In this document: in pieces, positions 16,324 to 24,001 of the stretch
How the letters are laid out: every line of letters begins with the position of its first letter
Numbering within the stretch: position 1 is the stretch's first letter
From: JAVBJV01 sp031546815
Lineage (GTDB): Bacteria; Pseudomonadota; Alphaproteobacteria; Acetobacterales; Acetobacteraceae
Assembly (NCBI GenBank): GCA_031546815.1
Contig: JAVBJV010000044.1
Span: 1-32,971 of the forward strand
Reading direction: 5' to 3'
Length of the DNA: 32,971 bases
Notes under the pieces: generated by a model
What the model saw: the letters and a program-made list of their open reading frames with translations, nothing else
Databases searched by the model: none
What the model was told of the DNA's origin: nothing
Made by a program: the position numbers and the translations under genes

Positions 16324-17069
16324 GCCAGTCCCTCTTCTTTCAAACGGCGCGACAGAACTTCGACCTGAATCTCGACGGATTCGCGGTCAGCGTCGTGCAA
16401 CCTTTTTCGTAACTCGGTCGCTGCGGTATGCAATTCGTTCAGCAACGGCAGGAAGTTCGCCGGTGCATTTCCTTCGGCGGCGCGTTCAGCAATGTTGGCA
16501 AGGCCCGCCACATGCACCACCAGAAACCGCCGCGCCCGCGCCAGATCGACGGGGTCTTTCTGCGCTTCGACCAGAATGCCGCGCGCCTCGCTGACGATAC
16601 CATACAGACGCATCGCGGTGTCGACATTCACACGCCGCACACACGCCTCGACTCGTGCCAGGTCGGCCTGTGCAGTGGTCAGGACGGGATCGATCGGGGC
16701 GACATAGGGCGGCGGAGGCGGCGCTTTCGGCACCAGGGCTTCATCACCCCAGAACAGCCACCCGCCAGCCAGCGCACACGCCACCAGTATCAGCATCATA
16801 ACCGGCGTATGGCCCAGCAACCAGAAGGCCGACACCCCAACCCCGAGTCCCAGCAGGGCCGAGGCTGTACGCGGGCGCTTCGTCCCCACCGCATAACCGG
16901 CTGCCACGATGGCAGCATAGGATCCGGCAGCGGCCAGGAACTGGTCGACTCGACCCAGCGCCAGTTGTGCAATGGCAAGCAACACCAGTGGCGACGCAAA
17001 TACCCACAACCAGATACCGCTAGTCCAGCGAAGTATCTGTCGCCACCAGGTCTCCGTTACATTACTCAC
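16320..17069 (-). CDS. xpaC: XpaC-like membrane protein (5-bromo-4-chloroindolyl phosphate hydrolysis family)
   Basis: This is a 249-residue protein with three or four hydrophobic segments in the first 110 residues, then a Pro-rich linker (APPPPPYVAP) and a helical cytoplasmic domain. That domain has DPVLTTAQADLARVEACVRR, typical of the XpaC family (PF10112), and ends LSRRLKEEGLA. The family name comes from an old phosphatase-assay phenotype, and the true activity is unknown; no phosphatase motif is visible. Its stop overlaps the telA start, and its start overlaps the stop of a small membrane-peptide gene by four bases (17066-17069). This makes a three-gene coupled operon. The likely role is as membrane partner of TelA. 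Confidence 0.88.
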   Translation of the reverse strand: MSNVTETWWRQILRWTSGIWLWVFASPLVLLAIAQLALGRVDQFLAAAGSYAAIVAAGYAVGTKRPRTASALLGLGVGVSAFWLLGHTPVMMLILVACALAGGWLFWGDEALVPKAPPPPPYVAPIDPVLTTAQADLARVEACVRRVNVDTAMRLYGIVSEARGILVEAQKDPVDLARARRFLVVHVAGLANIAERAAEGNAPANFLPLLNELHTAATELRKRLHDADRESVEIQVEVLSRRLKEEGLA

Positions 17070-17191
17070 CAGGAGGATCCGGACGTCGTTGCAAGTTCAA
17101 TCGCAAACTGCGTCAGTGGCTGCCACGACGCCAGCAACAACGTCACAAGCAGCAGCCAGAATCCCAGAAAGCGCCGTAGAAAGAGGCCCAT
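17066..17191 (-). CDS. Small single-span membrane peptide upstream of xpaC
   Basis: A 41-residue reading frame from ATG 17191 reads MGLFLRRFLGFWLLLVTLLL and continues with a short polar tail ending SGSSW. It has a positively charged start and one strong transmembrane helix (about residues 9-23). Its TGA overlaps the xpaC ATG by four bases, the same coupling seen between xpaC and telA, which argues for a real gene. AAGG lies four bases before the ATG, a weak and close ribosome site. The frame is also open to a further ATG at 17302 (78 residues), but that extension runs into the AT-rich patch. I do not recognise a family. It may assist or regulate the XpaC-TelA pair. Confidence 0.5.
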   Translation of the reverse strand: MGLFLRRFLGFWLLLVTLLLASWQPLTQFAIELATTSGSSW

Positions 17192-17252
17192 AACCTTAAA
17201 AATCAACCTGTTACCAGTGGTAGCCCGCCACGTTGGAGAGCTTCGTACTGGT

Positions 17253-17390
17253 ATGTCATATAAAAAATCTGGCGATAAAGAAAGGAAATCAGGTCGCATC
17301 ACTCAGGAAGTATTTACAATTTTCTATGAGACTAATCCTAAATTATATTTCGATTCCGAATTGATAGAAAAGTGCTATAGATTGATATAG
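17253..17390 (+). other. AT-rich 45-codon mini-ORF between xpaC operon and nirK
   Basis: ATG 17253 to TAG 17390 reads MSYKKSGDKERKSGRITQ and on to EKCYRLI. It is rich in Lys, Tyr, Phe and Ile and uses AT-rich codons unlike any neighbour. GGAGAG lies 12 bases upstream, too far for an ideal ribosome site. Its stop overlaps the FNR-like box of nirK. It may be a remnant of transferred DNA, a true short peptide, or chance reading through an AT-rich regulatory gap. I recognise no family, though the helical charged pattern loosely resembles a small DNA-binding domain. Confidence 0.25.
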
Positions 17391-17395
17391 CTCAA
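17382..17395 (+). promoter_or_regulatory. FNR/NnrR-type binding site upstream of nirK
   Basis: TTGATATAGCTCAA matches the FNR/Dnr/NnrR consensus TTGAT-N4-ATCAA with one mismatch. Its centre is near 17388.5. A possible -10 box TAAACT lies at 17417-17422, implying a transcript start near 17429-17430. That places the site close to -41.5, the standard class II activator position. This predicts nirK activation under low oxygen and/or by nitric oxide. No FNR/NnrR gene is in the window. Confidence 0.6.
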
Positions 17396-17450
17396 GGTAG
17401 CCAACTCCCAAATTGGTAAACTAAATACGTAATTTGCCTGGAGAGCAGTT

Positions 17451-18566
17451 ATGCTTACACGTCGCACCGCCTTGATTTCGGCCCCCGTTGGCTCAGCTGC
17501 CGTGCTGCAAGCACGTGCGGCAACCGCTCGCCCCGCAGTGGGCGCAGCGTCTCCTGAAAATCTGCCGCGCCAGAAGGTTCAGCTCGTGCCGCCCCCGGGC
17601 GTGCATGCACACGAACAGGTCGCGCGTGGCGGCCCGAAGGTGATTGAATTCACGATGACCATCCAGGAAAAGGAAGTGGTTATCGATGAAGACGGCACCA
17701 AGCTGCATGCCATGACGTTTGATGGCTCGATGCCCGGCCCGATGATGGTCGTGCATGAAGGTGACTACGTCGAACTGACGCTGGTGAACCCGGCCACCAA
17801 CACGCTGGCCCACAATATCGACTTCCACTCGTCGACCGGCGCCCTGGGCGGCGGTGGCCTGACGCACGTGAACCCCGGCGAACAGGTCGTCCTGCGCTGG
17901 AAGGCCACGCGTCCGGGTGCCTACATCTACCATTGCGCCCCGGGCGGCGCGATGATCCCCTGGCACGTTGTGTCGGGCATGAACGGCGTTTGCATGGTGC
18001 TGCCGCGTAATGGTCTGAAGGACCGTGAAGGAAAGGCCCTGCGTTACGACCGTCTGTTCTACATCGGCGAACAGGACTTCTATGTCCCGCGCGATGCGAA
18101 CGGCAACTACAAGACCTACGCGACCCCGACCGATGGCTTCAACGACATGCTGGACGTCATGCGCAAGCTGACGCCGAGCCATATCGTGTTCAACGGCAAG
18201 GTCGGTTCTCTGACGGGCGACAACGCCCTGCAGGCGAAAGTCGGCGAAACCGTGATGATTGTGCACGGCCAGGCCAACCGCGATACCCGTCCGCATCTGA
18301 TCGGTGGGCATGGCGACTACGTCTGGGCGACCGGCAAGTTCAACAATCCGCCGGAAAAGGACCTGGAAACATGGTTCATCCCGGGTGGTTGCGCTGGCGT
18401 CGCGCTCTACAAGTTCCTTCAGAGCGGCCTGTACGTTTACCTGAACCACAACCTGATCGAAGCCGTGCTGCTTGGCGCTGCTGCGCACATCAAGGTTGAA
18501 GGTGCATGGGACAACGATCTGATGAAGCAGGTTCAGGCCCCCGGCCCGATCCGCGCTGCTCGCTGA
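17451..18566 (+). CDS. nirK: Copper-containing nitrite reductase NirK
   Basis: This 371-residue periplasmic enzyme reduces nitrite to nitric oxide in denitrification. The N-terminus (MLTRRTALIS, cut near residue 23) looks like a twin-arginine export signal. Two cupredoxin domains carry all copper ligands: type 1 copper His121, Cys162, His172 and Met177; type 2 copper His126, His161 and His333. The active-site Asp124 (HNIDFH) and His282 (RPHLIGGHGDYVW) are present, so it should be active. Length and spacing match class I NirK. GGAGAG stands before ATG 17451, and an FNR-like box lies 56 bases upstream. NirV follows in the same direction. This is true nitrite reductase, not a laccase or AniA-like relative lacking ligands. 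Confidence 0.97.
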   Translation: MLTRRTALISAPVGSAAVLQARAATARPAVGAASPENLPRQKVQLVPPPGVHAHEQVARGGPKVIEFTMTIQEKEVVIDEDGTKLHAMTFDGSMPGPMMVVHEGDYVELTLVNPATNTLAHNIDFHSSTGALGGGGLTHVNPGEQVVLRWKATRPGAYIYHCAPGGAMIPWHVVSGMNGVCMVLPRNGLKDREGKALRYDRLFYIGEQDFYVPRDANGNYKTYATPTDGFNDMLDVMRKLTPSHIVFNGKVGSLTGDNALQAKVGETVMIVHGQANRDTRPHLIGGHGDYVWATGKFNNPPEKDLETWFIPGGCAGVALYKFLQSGLYVYLNHNLIEAVLLGAAAHIKVEGAWDNDLMKQVQAPGPIRAAR

Positions 18567-18598
18567 TTAAATAAACTACTGCTACACACCTGACTGAG

Positions 18599-18628
18599 GT
18601 GGGAGCCGGTTTCCTGGCCGGCTCCCAC
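18599..18628 (+). terminator. GC-rich hairpin between nirK and nirV
   Basis: An 11-bp perfect stem GTGGGAGCCGG (18599-18609) pairs with 18618-18628, with an eight-base loop and no T-run after it. It probably stabilises or attenuates the nirK-nirV transcript and is not a full terminator. It ends five bases before the nirV ribosome site. Confidence 0.5.
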
Positions 18629-18642
18629 TGACGGTGGAACTC

Positions 18643-19473
18643 ATGATGAAATTATTGCCCTCTCTGAGTATTCTGGTTCTGTGTTTGGGTGCTGCATTGC
18701 CCCTCCATAGTGCCCAAGGGCAGACGACTCCCCCCCCTCGACGCGATGGCGAACCGCTGCTGGTGACAATTGCACCCGGCACGACGATGCATCGCCCGGC
18801 CGGGGACTTCACGATCAACAGTATTGCGACTTCGCCTGCGCCCGTTGCCGTGCAGTTCGACAAGCCGCTTCATGTGATGGTGAATCAGGTTACAGTTGGC
18901 GAGTATCAGCGCTGCGTGGCAGAACGTGTCTGCGATCCGCTGCTGCTGCGCAACAGCCAATCCCCCAATCAGCCCGCCGTCGGGATCAGCTGGCACGATG
19001 CCACGACCTATGCGCGGTGGCTTTCCAAAAAGACCGGCGCGAACTATCGCCTGCCGACCGATAACGAGTGGGCACATCTGGCCGGCAACCGTCTGGTCGA
19101 CGACGGCACCGCGCAGGAAGATCCCAACAACCCGGCCATTCGCTGGCTGGAACGCTACGAAGCCGAGGCCAGTGGCAATGCGACAGTGACGCAGCCGCCT
19201 CACCCGACTGGCAGTTTCGGCCTCAATAATCTGGGCGTCGCCGATATTGGCGGCAATGTCTGGGAATGGACCGACAGCTGCTTCATCCGCGGCGACCTCG
19301 ACGCACAGCAGAATGTGACGCAGACGGTTACGACCAATTGCGGCGTGCGCGTCGTTCAGGGCCGCCACCGGACCTATGTGACGGACTTCATCAAGGACGC
19401 ACGTGGCGGTGGTTGCGCGGCTGGCATTCCGCCCACCAATCTGGGCATCCGACTGGTGCGCGACGACGGCTGA
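18643..19473 (+). CDS. nirV: NirV-like formylglycine-generating-enzyme-family protein
   Basis: This is a 276-residue exported protein of the SUMF1/FGE-sulfatase fold. The signal peptide (MMKLLPSLSILVLCLGAALP, cut near SAQGQ) sends it to the periplasm, where NirK is. Family motifs are NQVTVGEYQRC, QPAVGISWHDATTYARWLSK, NYRLPTDNEWAHLAG, GGNVWEWTDSC and a final NLGIRLVRDDG. NirV next to NirK is a known pairing in denitrifiers; its role, perhaps maturation of NirK, is not proven. GGTGG at 18633-18637 supports ATG 18643 or the adjacent ATG 18646. Cysteines occur in QRCVAERVCD, DSC, TNCGV and GGCAAG, but the exact FGE active-site pair is not evident. It converges on the APH-kinase gene with only seven bases between stops. 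Confidence 0.85.
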   Translation: MMKLLPSLSILVLCLGAALPLHSAQGQTTPPPRRDGEPLLVTIAPGTTMHRPAGDFTINSIATSPAPVAVQFDKPLHVMVNQVTVGEYQRCVAERVCDPLLLRNSQSPNQPAVGISWHDATTYARWLSKKTGANYRLPTDNEWAHLAGNRLVDDGTAQEDPNNPAIRWLERYEAEASGNATVTQPPHPTGSFGLNNLGVADIGGNVWEWTDSCFIRGDLDAQQNVTQTVTTNCGVRVVQGRHRTYVTDFIKDARGGGCAAGIPPTNLGIRLVRDDG

Positions 19474-19480
19474 TCCAGCG

Positions 19481-21013
19481 TTACTGACGAATAGCCGTCA
19501 GCGCAGCTTGTACGACATTCTGTAAATCCTGGCTGGCATCTATCTGGTGCCAGTCCATCTGGCTGGGCTTCATGCCGCTCTGCCAGCGCACGACTGCGTC
19601 TGTCGCATCCGATGCATCGTTCTTGCGCTGCCCAACCCGGGCCAGACGCAGATCCGTCGGTGCATCCAACCAGAGTCCCCGGAAGATCGCCCCGGACCTG
19701 CGTGCAACACCGGCAATGTCGGTGCGCTCTGCTTCGGTGAGGTAGACGGCGTCAACAATCACGGAATCTCCGGCCTGCAGGATTTCCCCAGCCTTCTCGC
19801 GTAGTCGCCGATACACACGGTCCGACGCATCCGGCGTATAGGAGGTGGGGGGCAAACGATCGAGTTCTTCCGCATGGAACAGGTGCTTGCGTTCCAGATC
19901 ACTGCGCAGATGCACAGCCCCTGCCCCTCGCCCGATCCATGGCGCAAGGTGCGCTGCAACTGACGATTTTCCCGTCCCCGACAGCCCACCTACCGCAACC
20001 AGATATGCGGACGTGGGTTTCAGCGCGTTTACAGCAAACGTCACGTATTCCTGCATCTCCGCCTTGCGTGCCTCTAGTGTGGGGCCGTTCAGGTGCACGA
20101 ATGTGTCGATGGCGATTTTCGCACGAATGGCAGCGCGCAGGCTGATAAAGAACGGCAGCAGCGGGACACCGGATAACTGGCGGTCCTCGCGCATCTCCCA
20201 CAGATAACGATTGAGCAGTTGATTGGCCTCGGCGCGCAGGCCACGCTGCATCAGGTCCATCAGCAGGAATGCCAGATCGTAAAGTACATCGATCGTGGCG
20301 ATGGACTCATCGAACTCGATCGCGTCGAACAGCGTCGGTACACCGTCGATCATCGCCAGGTTACGCAGATGCAGATCCCCATGACAGCGCCGCACCGAAC
20401 CGGTCGCGCAGCGGGACTGCAATAACGCAGCGTGCGCATCCAATCCCGCTAGCATGTCGGCATTGAAGCGTTGCATCAACGCCGAGTTCAGACAGTCCTG
20501 CACCTGCTGAAAAGCACGGTCGTTATCCTGCACGTAACGGCGGAAATTTTCCTCGACCGGAGTATCTGCAAAGACCGGTGCAGCCCGATGGGTCTCGGCG
20601 ATCCGTTTAGCCAGTTCGCGGATCAGATCAGACGAAATCTCGCCACGTTCCGCCAGATGATCCAGCGTCTGGCGTTCGTCGAAGCGGCGCATGCACACCG
20701 CCCACTCCACCGCCCGGCCCTCGCCCCCCAGATGCAGGGCGCCGGCATCATCCGCGGTGATCGGCACAACCGCGCGATAGATTTGCGGTGCATATGTCCG
20801 ATTGACCGACAACTCCGCCAGACAGGAAGCGTGGCGCTGCGCAAGCATCGACAGGTCCATGTAAGGCAGGCATACGGAGCGCTTCACCTTGTAAGCGTTG
20901 TCCCCCGCCAGAAACACCACGGCGGCATGTGTGTCGATCCGTGTTACAGACGCACCACCATGCGTTCGCGGGTCCTCCAGAAACGCAAGAACATGGTGCT
21001 GCATCTGCGCCAT
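19481..21013 (-). CDS. Fusion of aminoglycoside-phosphotransferase-like domain and P-loop kinase
   Basis: This is a 510-residue cytoplasmic protein with two kinase-type domains. The N-terminal APH-like part has the lysine region AYKVKRSV (residues 40-47), catalytic loop CHGDLHLRNL (210-219) and metal/acidic residues in IEFDESI. The C-terminal part has a Walker A motif GGLSGTGKSS (342-351) and HLRSDLERK, like zeta-toxin/gluconate-kinase ATPases. Proteins of this fusion are annotated bifunctional aminoglycoside phosphotransferase/ATP-binding protein, but antibiotic resistance has not generally been shown. They often occur near stress, hypoxia or denitrification genes, which fits the adjacent nirKV. 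Its ATG 21013 directly abuts the TAG stop of the upstream 126-residue gene, implying coupling. The substrate is unknown. Confidence 0.85.
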   Translation of the reverse strand: MAQMQHHVLAFLEDPRTHGGASVTRIDTHAAVVFLAGDNAYKVKRSVCLPYMDLSMLAQRHASCLAELSVNRTYAPQIYRAVVPITADDAGALHLGGEGRAVEWAVCMRRFDERQTLDHLAERGEISSDLIRELAKRIAETHRAAPVFADTPVEENFRRYVQDNDRAFQQVQDCLNSALMQRFNADMLAGLDAHAALLQSRCATGSVRRCHGDLHLRNLAMIDGVPTLFDAIEFDESIATIDVLYDLAFLLMDLMQRGLRAEANQLLNRYLWEMREDRQLSGVPLLPFFISLRAAIRAKIAIDTFVHLNGPTLEARKAEMQEYVTFAVNALKPTSAYLVAVGGLSGTGKSSVAAHLAPWIGRGAGAVHLRSDLERKHLFHAEELDRLPPTSYTPDASDRVYRRLREKAGEILQAGDSVIVDAVYLTEAERTDIAGVARRSGAIFRGLWLDAPTDLRLARVGQRKNDASDATDAVVRWQSGMKPSQMDWHQIDASQDLQNVVQAALTAIRQ

Positions 21014-21394
21014 CTATGGCTGGCGAACGGACACCACCCTGAATGTGTGCATGTTTCCGTCGGCCTCGCGCACGGAGATATATTCACCGACGACGAAGTG
21101 TTCGTCCCCCAGCCTGAAGCCCGCTTCATCATCTGCATGCGTGGCCTTGTCGTAGTCGAACACCCACTGGTTCGCACCACGATGGCGGATCAGGCCGACC
21201 TGTTTCTCGTCCTGTCGGATCCGGCGCACACGGCAGGAATCCTTATGCTGTTTGCTTGTCTCGACGTCGATCTTACCGTCTTCCAGAAGGGGCAGAAAAA
21301 GGTCGTATCCGTGGCTGGAATCACCAACCGGATGGCCCGGTTCACGGGCAAGCTCCAAGTGAATCAGGCGAAAATTCTCAGGTACGGTCGACAT
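21014..21394 (-). CDS. Uncharacterised 126-residue protein coupled to the APH-kinase gene
   Basis: I do not recognise this protein. It is 126 residues, acidic-basic mixed, without signal or membrane segment. Notable text is PVGDSSHGYDLFLPLLEDGK, DSCRVRRIRQDEKQVG, HRGANQWVFDYD and GEYISVREADGNMHTFRVVS, suggesting a compact beta-rich fold. AAGGGG precedes ATG 21394 at good spacing. Its TAG stop (21014-21016) is immediately followed by the ATG of the kinase gene, so the two are surely co-expressed. The pairing suggests it is a partner or regulator of the kinase. It starts about 27 bases after an imperfect inverted repeat at 21421-21449. Confidence 0.7.
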   Translation of the reverse strand: MSTVPENFRLIHLELAREPGHPVGDSSHGYDLFLPLLEDGKIDVETSKQHKDSCRVRRIRQDEKQVGLIRHRGANQWVFDYDKATHADDEAGFRLGDEHFVVGEYISVREADGNMHTFRVVSVRQP

Positions 21395-21469
21395 AACAAC
21401 GATCCCCTTCTCTTGTCTTCTTGATTGATATGATAGCGCAAATCATCAATTAAAGAGAGGTGGAATTTT

Positions 21470-22078
21470 TCATTTTTTCCGCGTCAACGCCAACCATACC
21501 AGTGCTGCCGTCACGGAATCATACAACGGGTCATGCGCCGGCAATCGCGGCAGGCCAAGCTTGCCGAGAATGGTATTCAGCGACAGATCTACATCCGGTC
21601 GATACGCCGAAACCTGCTGATCGTAGTAAAGCCCCGAGACCTCGATCCGTGTATTGGGCAGCCCCGTTCCCAGCCACGGCTTCACGTGCCGATCAATGAT
21701 CGCCATATCGAATTCGAGGTAATACCCGATGATGGGGCGCGGGCCGATGAAGTCCAGCAACTGCTCCATGGCAGCGCGCGGTTCGATCCCCTCGGCGACG
21801 TCCTGCGTGCGCAACTGATGGATCGGAATAGTGCGCGGATCGATCGCACCCTGCGGCCGGACAATCAGCTTCAGACTCTCGGACAGCAACACACGTTGCC
21901 CACGAACACGCACAGCCGCAACGCTCAGCAATTCGGCCGACTTGGGATCCAGGCTGGTGGTTTCGCAATCCAGACTGACATACTCGTCCGGCGGAGGCGC
22001 ATCGAACAGGGTGGAAAACCGCTCGTCCCGCAGCCGGCTTCGCATCCATCGCCGCTGCCAGTCAGAGAACAATGTCAT
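21470..22078 (-). CDS. 3'-5' exonuclease of the DnaQ/DEDDh family
   Basis: This is a 202-residue soluble nuclease. The DEDDh residues are visible as Asp and Glu in SLDCETTSLD, Asp in YYLEFDMAIID, and His plus the final Asp in AHDPLYDSVTAA. The length is that of a free-standing exonuclease rather than a full polymerase III subunit. A GGGGGGAG ribosome site lies before ATG 22078. It starts 15 bases after the stop of the cNMP/CBS/DUF294 gene on the same strand, so the two form an operon. This pairing next to an acetate-type symporter is common in proteobacteria. Its target (DNA, RNA or a signalling nucleotide) is unknown, and a DNA repair role is not implied. Confidence 0.87.
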   Translation of the reverse strand: MTLFSDWQRRWMRSRLRDERFSTLFDAPPPDEYVSLDCETTSLDPKSAELLSVAAVRVRGQRVLLSESLKLIVRPQGAIDPRTIPIHQLRTQDVAEGIEPRAAMEQLLDFIGPRPIIGYYLEFDMAIIDRHVKPWLGTGLPNTRIEVSGLYYDQQVSAYRPDVDLSLNTILGKLGLPRLPAHDPLYDSVTAALVWLALTRKK

Positions 22079-22093
22079 GACACTCCCCCCTGA

Positions 22094-23920
22094 CTACAGC
22101 GCACTCAGACGATAGCGATGACGCAACTGCTGCTTGAAGCGTTTCACCACGGCCAGCGTATCCTTCAGCAGATCGCGCTCGAGCGTCGTCATTTGAAGCG
22201 GGTCGATCAGGTTGTCCATACCGCGCCCCAGGGCCAGTTTCTTCAAACCGTATTTCAGTTGCAGCCCCTGCAGAAAGGCGAGCGATTCCGCCAGATCCTC
22301 GGCCACCGACTGCGTCAGGACATTGTGCCGCGCCAGATGATCGATACGCTGATACGTGTTGCGCGCGGAAATCCCAGCCTCGAGCGCCATGCTGCGCACG
22401 CCGTGTACCAGCGGGAAAATGCCCCCCTTCTTCAGGTCAAGCAGATTACCATCCTCGCCCTTATCTGCGACAAGGCGCGAGAACATTCCAAGCGGTGTAT
22501 CGAACTGTTCCACAGGCAGCGCGAACCGGGACAGGAATGGCGCGTTGTCGCGGAATGCCTTCAGCCAGTGTGCGTGCACATCATCGAACAACGCCTTCTC
22601 GCCACAGATCGGTTTTGCGTCGACCCAGATGGCAAGCTGCATGACGTTCTCGCCACTGGCGCTGTCCATCCAGTCGTTGATCAGATTCTTGAATTCACGC
22701 GCCTCGCGCCGCCAGAACGGATTACGCACCATGATGTCGCCGGGGCACACGGGATAGCCGAACTCGATCAGCGTGGCGTTGAAACGTTCGCTGACTTCGG
22801 CGAGTTGCGGGTGCGTGTAGCCGTTCTCGATGATCAGGGCGTTGTCCTGATCGGTCTTCAGGATCTGCTCGCCCCGCCCTTCTGATCCAAGCGCCAGCAG
22901 GCAGACATGTGGCAGCATGTCCGCGGGGGCAATCAGTTCGAACAACCGCGACAGAAGCTTGTCGCGCAGCTCGTGCATCAGCTCGGCGATCAGTGTTACG
23001 CGCACACCGTTCTGATGCATAAGCGCGATCAGCGGGTCCGTGTTGCGCCACGCTTCGTGCAGATCTTCCAGTGTACGCGCACGTTCGATCTGCGCAGTGA
23101 CCAGATGTGAATCCCGGGTCAGGAACGACAGCAGGTCGATCTGTTCCAGCACGCCCACAATCGCACCATCGCGCATCACCACCACACGCTGGATGGTGTG
23201 CCGTGCCATGATCAGCATGGCGTGCGGAATTGGCGCTCTGGCATCGACGCTGTGCAGTTCGTAATGCGCAAGCTCGGCCGCCTTCACCTGCGCGGCGTTG
23301 CGGCCATCGATGATGAAATTACGCAGATCGCTCTGCGTCAGAATGCCGGTTTCACCACCTGCATTCCTGACCAGAACCGATGTCGTATGTGCATCGCGCA
23401 TCAACCGCGCGGCATCCAGAATACTGGCCTGTGCATCCAGCCATAAAGGGTCGCGGATGAACGCCTGTTCCACCCGCGCCAGCATCATCGACTGCACGGC
23501 CTGCTGATGTGGAAGATGCGCCAGGGCAGCCAGACGTTTGGCAACATCCTGATAGAAATACGCGCCGAACATCGGGTTGCGGCGGATCAGGTCGAGCACC
23601 ACATCGCGCGGAATCCGGAACACCAATGTGTCTTCAAGCGCGAGCAACGGCGTGTCGCTCTGGCCGCTGATCAGTGAGCGGCTGTCGAAGCAGTCGTGCG
23701 CGCCATAGGTCGCCACGGCATCGCCGCCACTTGGTTGCCCCTGTTCGCCGACAATACCTTTGATAACGACATACAACGCCTCCACCGGCGCATCGGCCGA
23801 GAGCACGGTGCTGTTGGCGGCATAATATTCAATATCGGCCGATTTGCCGATCAGGTCCCGTTCATGTCCTTCAAGGCTGTTGAACGGCGCATGTGAAAAA
23901 TCGAGCAGCGCAGATGTCAT
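22094..23920 (-). CDS. cNMP-binding / CBS / DUF294 nucleotidyltransferase-like protein
   Basis: This is a 608-residue cytoplasmic regulatory protein. Domains in order: a cyclic-nucleotide-binding-like domain (about residues 10-125), two CBS repeats (about 153-205 and 223-270, e.g. TSVLVRNAGGETGILTQSD and QRVVVMRDGAIVGVLEQ), a nucleotidyltransferase-like DUF294 domain (about 283-425, with GSEGRGEQ and TDQDNALI), and a DUF294 C-terminal helical domain (about 455-600, with KKGGIFPLVHGVRS). The GSEGR...DQD pattern is like GlnD/GlnE-type transferases, so it may transfer a nucleotide to a target in response to adenine nucleotides. It lies downstream of actP on the same strand, beyond a hairpin, and is in an operon with the exonuclease. 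Control of the symporter is plausible. Confidence 0.88.
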   Translation of the reverse strand: MTSALLDFSHAPFNSLEGHERDLIGKSADIEYYAANSTVLSADAPVEALYVVIKGIVGEQGQPSGGDAVATYGAHDCFDSRSLISGQSDTPLLALEDTLVFRIPRDVVLDLIRRNPMFGAYFYQDVAKRLAALAHLPHQQAVQSMMLARVEQAFIRDPLWLDAQASILDAARLMRDAHTTSVLVRNAGGETGILTQSDLRNFIIDGRNAAQVKAAELAHYELHSVDARAPIPHAMLIMARHTIQRVVVMRDGAIVGVLEQIDLLSFLTRDSHLVTAQIERARTLEDLHEAWRNTDPLIALMHQNGVRVTLIAELMHELRDKLLSRLFELIAPADMLPHVCLLALGSEGRGEQILKTDQDNALIIENGYTHPQLAEVSERFNATLIEFGYPVCPGDIMVRNPFWRREAREFKNLINDWMDSASGENVMQLAIWVDAKPICGEKALFDDVHAHWLKAFRDNAPFLSRFALPVEQFDTPLGMFSRLVADKGEDGNLLDLKKGGIFPLVHGVRSMALEAGISARNTYQRIDHLARHNVLTQSVAEDLAESLAFLQGLQLKYGLKKLALGRGMDNLIDPLQMTTLERDLLKDTLAVVKRFKQQLRHRYRLSAL

Positions 23921-23941
23921 GATACACGCCCTCTGATGAAA

Positions 23942-23971
23942 AGCCGGCCTGCGTGTAAAACCACGCAGGCC
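23942..23971 (-). terminator. Terminator of actP
   Basis: A perfect 10-bp stem (23946-23955 with 23962-23971) and a six-base loop. On the minus strand it is followed by GGCTTTTC, giving a short T-run. It stands 31 bases after the actP stop and before the cNMP/CBS gene, so part of transcription likely stops here. Confidence 0.65.
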
Positions 23972-24001
23972 GCAAGTTTGGTCGTTATATCCTTGGCAAC
24001 A

